Positions 16,375 through 23,300 of a stretch of DNA of 64,000 nt are shown here, piece by piece. Origin of the DNA: Varibaculum cambriense. Its GTDB lineage: Bacteria > Actinomycetota > Actinomycetes > Actinomycetales > Actinomycetaceae. The translations under genes and the position numbers were made by a program. The DNA lies in the NCBI RefSeq assembly GCF_002848005.1, contig NZ_PKHX01000001.1:124001-188000 (forward strand), read 5' to 3'. The notes beneath the pieces are model-generated. The model was not told the DNA's origin. It searched no databases and saw only the letters and a program-made list of their open reading frames with translations. The number at the start of each line of letters is the position of its first letter. Positions within the stretch are counted from its first letter, which is position 1.

Positions 16375-16737
16375 CTAGCGGATTTGCTCTATCCCCGCGC
16401 CCTCACCCCAGGCTTTGTCGGCGGTCAGTACGGTGACGCCTAGACGTTTTCCGAGGGCGAGGCAGAGCCGGTCACCTAGGGAGAGGTTGGTGCCGGGGTG
16501 CCATAGTTTCGCTGCCGCGACTGCGTCAGATTCGCTCACGCTTTCCACTTTCAAACCATAGGAAAACAACAAATTAGTAGCCAGGGAAATATCTGCCCCG
16601 CGGGCGAGTAGTTTTTGGGTAACCTCAGACCAGTTAGCGGCGCCCACTATGCCTTGCCCTAATGCCTGCTCTACCCGCTGCCAACCGGGTTCTTCTTGCA
16701 AGAAAGCCAGGAGAGCGGAAGCATCTAAAACAAACAT
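16375..16737 (-). CDS. PIN-domain ribonuclease toxin (VapC-like)
   Basis: This 120-residue PIN-fold protein has the expected acidic residues D5 (MFVLDASALLAFL), E38 (NWSEVTQKL), D89 (LSLGDRLCLAL) and D107 (VLTADKAW). They form the Mg-dependent nuclease centre of VapC toxins. It overlaps the upstream antitoxin stop by one nucleotide (TAATG), so it is translationally coupled to it. The target RNA is unknown; VapC toxins typically cut tRNA or rRNA. It looks intact. Confidence 0.92.
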   Translation of the reverse strand: MFVLDASALLAFLQEEPGWQRVEQALGQGIVGAANWSEVTQKLLARGADISLATNLLFSYGLKVESVSESDAVAAAKLWHPGTNLSLGDRLCLALGKRLGVTVLTADKAWGEGAGIEQIR

Positions 16738-16979
16738 TAGAGAGATTCTTTCTGAGCGGCGCTACGGCGCTCCGCGAGCAGTTCCTCTACCAGGCTACCC
16801 GCTCCAATTTGCTTCTTTATTAGCTGCTTAGCTTGCTTTTGGGTCATGGTGATAACCCCGTTTGGGGTATCTAGCATCAATAGTTGGGTGCCTTGTTCCC
16901 ACTTTTGGCTACGGCGCAGCGCCGAAGGGATCACTAAACGCCCTCGATCTCCCACAGAAGTAGCATACGTGGTACTCAT
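16737..16979 (-). CDS. AbrB/SpoVT-type antitoxin (VapB-like)
   Basis: This 80-residue protein has an N-terminal swapped-hairpin AbrB DNA-binding domain, TYATSVGDRGRLVIPSALRR. A C-terminal helical tail (KQLIKKQIGAGSLVEELLAERR) would wrap the partner toxin. It is the upstream gene of a vapBC-type pair and should autorepress it. The ATG sits 6 nt after TACAGT with no evident ribosome-binding site. Confidence 0.9.
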   Translation of the reverse strand: MSTTYATSVGDRGRLVIPSALRRSQKWEQGTQLLMLDTPNGVITMTQKQAKQLIKKQIGAGSLVEELLAERRSAAQKESL

Positions 16980-16991
16980 GCTATGACTGTA
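16980..16991 (-). promoter_or_regulatory. Candidate leaderless -10 box for the VapB-like gene
   Basis: On the minus strand TACAGT (16991-16986) is followed by CATAGC and then the ATG at 16979. The geometry (TANNNT-N6-start) matches the genes at 15523 and 42803. Confidence 0.5.
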
Positions 16992-17060
16992 CCACCTAAG
17001 CTATCCGAGAGGAATCACGAACTCAAGAACGCCTAGGTATTAACTAACCGCCGTATTCGG

Positions 17061-17084
17061 AGTACAATATAATTACATAGTACT
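17061..17084 (+). promoter_or_regulatory. Promoter and possible operator of the relB-like gene
   Basis: A consensus -10 hexamer TATAAT (17068-17073) is embedded in an inverted repeat with arms AGTAC (17061-17065) and GTACT (17080-17084). This fits autorepression by the RelB-family protein encoded immediately downstream. I cannot assign a convincing -35. Confidence 0.45.
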
Positions 17085-17109
17085 TCTATTGGACTATAGG
17101 GTGATTGTT

Positions 17110-17409
17110 ATGAATACTTCCACAGCTACCAGAATTAACTTTCGAACAGACATAAAAACCAAACAGTCTGCCGAGAAACTTTTCGATGCCCTGGGGCTTG
17201 ATATGACAACCGCACTCAATATGTTCTTAAAGCAGGCAGTACGGGATCAGGCACTACCGATCCGCCCCGCCCTCACCTACGTTCCCAATGCGCAGACAGC
17301 TCGCGCCCTGGCACACGCGCAAAGAGTTATCACAGGTAAAGATCCCGAAGATGGGGCAGTTTTTGAGGACGCAAACCAGGCGGCAGATTTTCTGGACTCT
17401 CTAGCATGA
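17110..17409 (+). CDS. RelB/DinJ-family antitoxin, apparently orphan
   Basis: This 99-residue protein starts at the ATG at 17110 (MNTSTATRINFRTDIKTKQ), which is preceded by GGGTG; an upstream in-frame TTG is less likely. The ribbon-helix-helix region is INFRTDIKTKQSAEKLFDALGLDMTTALNMFLKQAV, typical of RelB/DinJ. The downstream toxin frame starts at the overlapping ATGA but ends after 11 codons, so no functional RelE/YafQ partner is encoded here. It may still repress its promoter or neutralise a toxin elsewhere. Confidence 0.88.
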   Translation: MNTSTATRINFRTDIKTKQSAEKLFDALGLDMTTALNMFLKQAVRDQALPIRPALTYVPNAQTARALAHAQRVITGKDPEDGAVFEDANQAADFLDSLA

Positions 17410-17441
17410 AAATTATTTTTGACCGCCAGAACATCACCTAG
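17406..17441 (+). pseudogene. Vestigial toxin start (11 codons)
   Basis: An ATG overlapping the relB stop (ATGA) opens the frame MKIIFDRQNIT and then hits TAG. Overlapping starts are the rule for relE/yafQ toxins after relB/dinJ, so this is most simply the stump of a deleted toxin gene. The sequence is too short to prove homology. Confidence 0.4.
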
Positions 17442-17466
17442 ACCCTTATCTTTACCTCGTACCCTT

Positions 17467-17514
17467 AAAATCTTTACTTTTTGCTACTTTCTTGCTGTAA
17501 TAAGTAAAGATTTT
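17467..17514 (+). promoter_or_regulatory. Operator-promoter of the xre-fic gene
   Basis: Perfect 13-bp inverted arms AAAATCTTTACTT (17467-17479) and AAGTAAAGATTTT (17502-17514) flank a 22-bp spacer. A possible -35 (TTTACT) lies in the left arm and a possible -10 (TGTAAT, 17496-17501) abuts the right arm with a 17-bp spacing. The right arm ends at the ribosome-binding site (GGGGG) of the fic gene, which itself has a helix-turn-helix domain, so autorepression is likely. Confidence 0.75.
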
Positions 17515-17527
17515 GGGGGTGTTTGCC

Positions 17528-18460
17528 GTGTACGACTACGAGGGGCTGAACAAGAAACTTGCAGAACAAGGCTTGAAAAAATCTGAGCTGACTTCAATCC
17601 TGAAAATCTCCTCGCGCACTATCGCCAAAATCGCGAAGGGAGAAAAGCTGGCAGACCAGGTGATAGACAAGTTATGTGGCTATTTTTCCTGCAGCAAAGA
17701 GGATCTGTGCCGCGCGATATCCCCTAACCCCGTCCTCCAACGGCTGAGAGAAGAAAAGGAGCACCGGATTCCCGGCGGGCTTTACCATGAGCTGCAAATC
17801 CGGATGACCTACAACTCTAACCACATCGAAGGCAGCACCCTCAGCGAAGAGCAGACCAGACGGATTTTTGAAACCAATACTCTGGGAGCCGAGGACGGGC
17901 TAGAAGTCGATGACATCATCGAAACCGTAAACCATTTCCGCGCTATTGATTACTGCATCGAGGTGGCGGAAGAACCGCTCAGTGAAGAGATTATTAAGCA
18001 TCTTCACTATCTATTGAAAATGAGGACACAAGCGGAGAGGCTTTCCTGGTTTCAAATCGGAGATTACAAACAGCGCCCCAACGTGGTGGGCGGCAGTAAA
18101 ACCAGCGCACCGAAAGAGGTGCCCGCCGCTATGAAAGCACTAATAGCTACCTACCTAGAAATAGACACTGTATCCCTAGCGGACATCATTGAGTTTCATT
18201 ACCGTTTTGAAAAAATCCACCCTTTTCAAGATGGAAATGGGCGCGTAGGACGGTTGCTTGCCTTTAAGGAATGCTTAAACCACAATCTGGTTCCTTTTAT
18301 TATTGAAGATCGTAAAAAGTATTACTACTATCGCGGCTTACAAGAATACGAAACGCAAGCAGGATTCCTGCTTGATACCTGTTTAGATGGGCAAGATACT
18401 TTCCGCGCCCTCCTAGAACTTTTTGAAATCGAAACTCCCCCTAGCGCCCAGGGGGAATAG
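17528..18460 (+). CDS. Fic-domain AMP-transferase with N-terminal Xre-like HTH
   Basis: This 310-residue protein starts at the GTG at 17528, placed about 8 nt after GGGGG; TTG and GTG codons upstream are alternatives. Residues ~1-60 form a helix-turn-helix (GLKKSELTSILKISSRTIAKIAKGEKLADQVIDKL). The Fic core has the complete active-site motif HPFQDGNGRVGR at about residues 231-242, including the catalytic His. A class II N-terminal inhibitory helix is present at about residues 97-102 (SNHIEG, matching [S/T]xxxE[G/N]), so the enzyme should be autoinhibited. Fic proteins AMPylate target proteins such as gyrase/topo IV. The HTH suggests self-regulation through the upstream inverted repeat. Confidence 0.93.
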   Translation: MYDYEGLNKKLAEQGLKKSELTSILKISSRTIAKIAKGEKLADQVIDKLCGYFSCSKEDLCRAISPNPVLQRLREEKEHRIPGGLYHELQIRMTYNSNHIEGSTLSEEQTRRIFETNTLGAEDGLEVDDIIETVNHFRAIDYCIEVAEEPLSEEIIKHLHYLLKMRTQAERLSWFQIGDYKQRPNVVGGSKTSAPKEVPAAMKALIATYLEIDTVSLADIIEFHYRFEKIHPFQDGNGRVGRLLAFKECLNHNLVPFIIEDRKKYYYYRGLQEYETQAGFLLDTCLDGQDTFRALLELFEIETPPSAQGE

Positions 18461-18543
18461 CAAATAAAGAGTTTTTCTGCGGCAGCATCGGGGATAAAAA
18501 GCCACCGCGTCTAATCATGCATCCAAAAGCCGCGAGGATGTCG

Positions 18544-19059
18544 CTAGTTAAATCTGTCTTTATTAACCCAATCGTAAATCCACTGCAAATTAATCAACGG
18601 CTCCGTCTGCGCATCAATCACCGGCTGAACAGTACGATAAATATCCCTCTTCACTTGTGAAAGATTGCTAATTTTAGTTACATATTTTCTGGTTTTTCTA
18701 TTCCATATACTTATAAATCTAAATTGTTTATCAAATTTATAAGCATTAGTACCACCACCATCATAATATCTATAGGTTTCATCATAATAATATGCAAGAG
18801 CTGTCGTCCGCCCGGCGGAATTGGTATTTTTAATTACATTATTCCCATCAAAATCGTATTCAATTCCCTTAAGTCCAGGAATTGACGTCCACCATAGGTC
18901 ACGGACTACCTCTATAAGAACTGGCTCCACCCCTTCCTTGTGCGGGGTATTTTGTGCATAATAAACCGAATTCATTTTCAAGTTAACAAACCCGTACCCT
19001 AGCCCCAGCACAATAACAATAAAACCAATAAAAACGCTAAGAATAATCTTCTTCAACAC
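18544..19059 (-). CDS. Signal-anchored protein of unknown family, tandem paralogue 3
   Basis: This 171-residue protein starts at the GTG shared by all three paralogues (MLKKIILSVFIGFIVIVLG follows), about 8 nt after GGGAGG. An N-terminal membrane span is followed by an extracytoplasmic domain rich in Tyr/Asp/Asn (NSVYYAQNTPHK, GIEYDFDGNN, YYYDETYRYYDGGG, FRFISIWN) and a highly conserved C-terminus, LINLQWIYDWVNKDRFN. The reading frame is visibly AT-rich compared with its neighbours. I know no family for it. It is the last of three head-to-tail copies. Confidence 0.75.
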   Translation of the reverse strand: MLKKIILSVFIGFIVIVLGLGYGFVNLKMNSVYYAQNTPHKEGVEPVLIEVVRDLWWTSIPGLKGIEYDFDGNNVIKNTNSAGRTTALAYYYDETYRYYDGGGTNAYKFDKQFRFISIWNRKTRKYVTKISNLSQVKRDIYRTVQPVIDAQTEPLINLQWIYDWVNKDRFN

Positions 19060-19121
19060 AGGCACCACCTCCCTACAGCGATCCTTGAAAACCGCAAATA
19101 CGCAATAAAACTCCGCGACTT

Positions 19122-19634
19122 TTAATTAAATCGGTCTTTATTGACCCAATCGTAAATCCACTGCAAATTAATCAATGGCTCCGGCTGCGCATCAATCACC
19201 GGCTGAACAACACGAAAAATATCCCGCTTCACCGCTGAAACATCAACCGGATCATCAGAAATCTTTAGAGTTTTTTGATTCCAAACATTTATTAATTTGA
19301 ATCTATTATCAAAAGAGTAAGTTAGACTACCATTATCATAATACTCATATTCTCCTCTATAATAATAAGTAAATGCGGTATCTCTCCCGGAAAAGTTAGT
19401 GTTATAAATTATATTATTCCCATCATAATCATATTTAATCCCTTTAATATCGGGGGTATAAATCCAGCGTAAATTACGCACCAGTTCCATAAGAACCGGC
19501 TCCATCCCTACTTTATGTGGAGTGCGTTGCGCATAGTACACCGAGTTTGATTTCAAATTAACAAACCCGTACCCCAGCGCCAGCACAATAACGATAAAAC
19601 CAATAAAAACGCTAAGAATAATCTTCTTCAACAC
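19122..19634 (-). CDS. Signal-anchored protein of unknown family, tandem paralogue 2
   Basis: This 170-residue protein has the same architecture as its neighbours: a GTG start, a TM anchor (LKKIILSVFIGFIVIVLALG), then GIKYDYDGNNIIYNTNFSG, a YYRGEYEYYDNG block and the invariant tail LINLQWIYDWVNKDRFN. The 62-nt spacer to the next copy contains its own GGGAGG ribosome-binding site. The central part differs most between copies while both ends are nearly identical, as expected for duplication with diversification of the exposed domain or repeated gene conversion at the ends. Confidence 0.75.
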   Translation of the reverse strand: MLKKIILSVFIGFIVIVLALGYGFVNLKSNSVYYAQRTPHKVGMEPVLMELVRNLRWIYTPDIKGIKYDYDGNNIIYNTNFSGRDTAFTYYYRGEYEYYDNGSLTYSFDNRFKLINVWNQKTLKISDDPVDVSAVKRDIFRVVQPVIDAQPEPLINLQWIYDWVNKDRFN

Positions 19635-19697
19635 AGTTACCACACCTCCCAACACCGATCATTAAAAAGCAAACTTTAAAATAAATCGTGACGATTA

Positions 19698-20213
19698 TTA
19701 GTTAAATCGATCTTTATTAATCCAATCGTAAATCCACTGCAAATTAATCAACGGCTCCGGCTGCGCATCAACCACCGGCTGAACCACACGAAAAATATCC
19801 CTTTTTATCGCGGATTTATCAACAGGATCAGAAGAATAATTGGCAATTTTCATATTCCATACACTGACGAGTTTAAAATCTTTATTAAAGTTATAAGTTA
19901 AATCTTCGCCACCGTCAAAATATACATAGGTATCATCAGGGTAATAAGAAAAAGCATAATCTTTCCCAGCAAAATTATAATTGTGAATGATATTACTTCC
20001 ATCAAAATCGTACTCAATCCCCCTAAGCCCAGGAATTGACGCCCACCTCAGGTCACGGACTACTTCCACAAGAACCGGTTCTATTTCAGCTTTATGAGAA
20101 GTGTGTTGCGCGTAATACACCGAGTTTGATTTCAAATTAACAACCCCGTATCCCACGCCCAGCAGAATAACCATAAACCCGATAAAAACGGAAAGCACAA
20201 CTTTCTTCAACAC
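19698..20213 (-). CDS. Signal-anchored protein of unknown family, tandem paralogue 1
   Basis: This 171-residue protein is the first of the three copies. It has a TM anchor (LKKVVLSVFIGFMVILLGVG), then GIEYDFDGSNIIHNYNFAG, YYPDDTYVYFDGG and FNKDFKLVSVWN, ending LINLQWIYDWINKDRFN. A possible promoter lies about 40 nt upstream (TACAAT on the minus strand). With no Cys, no obvious catalytic motif and an anchored topology, a binding, inhibitory or immunity-type role is conceivable but not shown. Confidence 0.75.
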   Translation of the reverse strand: MLKKVVLSVFIGFMVILLGVGYGVVNLKSNSVYYAQHTSHKAEIEPVLVEVVRDLRWASIPGLRGIEYDFDGSNIIHNYNFAGKDYAFSYYPDDTYVYFDGGEDLTYNFNKDFKLVSVWNMKIANYSSDPVDKSAIKRDIFRVVQPVVDAQPEPLINLQWIYDWINKDRFN

Positions 20214-20393
20214 AGGCACCCCACCTCCCCAAAACCGCAGGTAGCTTATTGTAACCTCAGTAATACTTCAGAGGACTTTCAACGCGCATCTTTGCGTCAA
20301 AGCCCAACGCACCCCTGCGCGCTACTGGCATAGGGGTAGTATCAATATTACCGGGGTCACAACGGGGTGTCCTCGGCTAGTAATTCACCAGTC

Positions 20394-23300
20394 TTAGCGC
20401 GCGGCACTGACCGGGGTAATCGGCAGGGAACGCCTACCTGCAGGGCTGACTTGAACCTCAGAATTCCATTGCACTCCGCTACCACAAGAGGACGCGCATC
20501 CGCAGCCTGCCCCACTCGCTTCCTCGGGCATATCCTCGAAATCATCAGCCACTTCCTCACCGCGCAGGGCAGTCGCAATCATCAACTTGATCCGGTTTAG
20601 CTGATTAACTTCCGAGGCGCCCGGATCATAATCGACTGCCACCACATTGGCCTGCGGGTAGCGGTTGCGCAGCGCGCGGAACATACCCTTGCCAATCACA
20701 TGGTTCGGCAGGCAACCAAAAGGCTGGGCGCAAATAATGTTGGGGCAGCCATGCTCAATCATGTCCACCATTTCCGCGGTCAAATACCAGCCTTCACCAG
20801 CCTGATTCCCCATGCCGGCAATATCGACAGAACGAGCCGCCATATCTTTGATTCGCCGATGCATCTCGAACTTGCCGTTAGTTTTGGAGAAAGCCCGGCG
20901 AATCGCATCCTCATAACGCTCTAAGGCCCACAGACCCGCATCCATCCCTAACTTAACTTTGCGGGAATTGCCCATTTCGTCTCGCTCAAAGTTTCCGCTG
21001 GCCAGAGAGTAGTGGAAGAACTGAATCAAGGTGGGGAGTTCCGCTTCGCAGCCTTCTTCCTCAATCACCCGAACCGCGTGGTTATTAGCATCCGGGTGGA
21101 ACTTCACCAGGATTTCTCCCACCAAACCAACCCGAGGGCGGCGCGGCTCATCGTTCAGCTCAAAGGCATCAAACTCTTTGACACATTCCTTAATCAGGCG
21201 GGAATAGCTGAGGCGACCACCCCAAGTGGCCGAGTATTTTCCAGCCGCAAACCATTCCTGGATAATCTGATCCCAACGCCGATACAGCTCCATCGCCGAG
21301 CCTTTCACCAGCTCATAGGGGCGAATACGCAAGAGCATGGTCTGCAGCATGTCGCCTAAGCAGATAGCTTGCAAAATCCGGTGGATTTCCGGCCACGAAA
21401 GCTGGAATCCCGGATTCTCTTCGATCCCTTGTACCGAGACCGCAATCACCGGTACCTGCGGATACCCGGCATCGCGCAACCCTTTTCGCAGCAAGGAGGC
21501 ATAGTTGGTTGCCCGGCACATTCCCCCGGTCTGCGAAATCCCGACTGCAGTTTTATCCGGGTTGGCGCGCCCGGAAGTAAACTCCTCAATCAGCTGGCCG
21601 ATCACCACAATCGCGGGGTAACAAGAATCGTTGTTTACGAACTTAAGGCCAGTTTCCATAGATTCCCGGGAAGTATGTTCCAGCAACCGCACATTCAACC
21701 CGGCGCGGCGCACCACCGGCTGCGCCAGACGGAACTGGATAGGCGCCATTTGGGGAACCAGAATCTCCCAACCATCTTTGCGCATCTGTTCGGTAAATTT
21801 AGAATTCACCTGCACATGGCCGGCTTTCGCTAGGCGGGCTTCTTCCTCCGCAGCCTCGGCTGCCGGATCTATGCGAGTAGGAACTGCCGCTTCCTCTGGC
21901 TCTCTGGGCGCGGCATCCGGATCACCGATCCGATCCACACTGGGATAGGTAAGTACCGTGGAACTTTCCCGCTCCCGAGTCGCTGCATCCAGGGAACGCA
22001 GCCGAATCCGGGCGGCTCCCAGGTTAGAAACCTCATCAATCTTGAGGACGGTGTGGACGTCTCCGCGCCCCTCCAAAATCTCTTGTACCTGGTCAGCGGT
22101 AATCGCGTCCACTCCGCAACCAAAAGAGTTTAGCTGCACCAATTCCAGATCAGGTTCATCGCCCACCCGGGCGGCGGCCTCATAAAGGCGAGAATGGTAA
22201 GCCCACTGGTCACGCACCCGCAAGGGGCGCTCCAAGCGGCCATCTACCACCGAATCCTCGGTAAACACCGCCATCCCCAAGCCAATAATCAACTCCGGAA
22301 TTCCGTGGTTAACCTCCGGATCCAGGTGATAGGGACGTCCAGCCAGTACAATCCCGCGCACCCCGTTTTCACGAATCCACTCTAAAGATTCCCGGCCTTT
22401 CTCCCGGATTTCTGCCTTGACGGCGGCATCTTCTTCCCAGGCCGCATCCAGGGCGGCTTTGGCTTCCGCTTCCGTCACGTTCCAATCCGCGAATACTTCC
22501 GCGATCCGTTTGGGTAGGAACTCTCGATTCCCCAGGTTTAAGAACGGGCTGATCAGGCGGACGTCGCTGTCTTGCACCGACTCCATATTGTTGCGGATAA
22601 CCTCGGGATAGGTACCCACCACCGGACAGTTGTAACAGTTATCGGTACCTTCCACCAGTTGTTGTTCATAAATCACCGAGGGATAAAAAATAGTTTTTAT
22701 CCCTTTCTTCAGTAAGGATTCGATATGACCGTGCACCAGTTTCGCGGGGTAACAGATGTTTTCAGACGGAATCGACTCCATCCCGGTCTCAAACAGGTCG
22801 TGGTTGGAGCGCCCCGACACCATCACCCTAAATCCCAGCTTGGTGAGCATGGTGAACCACAGCGGATAGTTTTCGTACATATTCAGCACCCGGGGAATCC
22901 CGATGTCCCCGCGGAATGCCTTTTTCTCGGTCAGACGGCGATACCCGAAAATCCGCTTATATTTCCAATCGAACAGGTTCGGTAGCGCCGACTTCTTCGG
23001 TACTTTTTCTAGGGAGGCGCCGCGTTCGCAGCGGTTCCCCGACACGTGCCGCTCCCCATTCGAGAAGGTAGAAATGGTCATCTGGCAGTGGTTTTGACAC
23101 AGCCGGCAGGTCTTGCGGGTGGTCTCTACCTGGAATTTCTCTAAGTCTTCCAAAGTTGCCAGGGTGGACTCCCCTTGCCCGTCATCACTTTGTTTCGCGA
23201 TCAACGCCGCCCCATAGGCACCCATCAAACCAGCGATATTGGGGCGTACCACTTCCCGCTTAGTTAGCAGCTCGAAAGCGCGCAGCACCGCATCGTTAAG

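Noticed and set aside
17467-17514. Reading the Fic-upstream inverted repeat as a transcription terminator
   Set aside because: The arms are AT-rich, the loop is 22 nt and it contains promoter-like hexamers; an operator is a better fit.
20340-20375. CsoR-like copper operator in the spacer after the dehydratase-activase gene
   Set aside because: The TACCCC...GGGGTA-type half-sites are present only once and imperfectly; there is no copper gene nearby.
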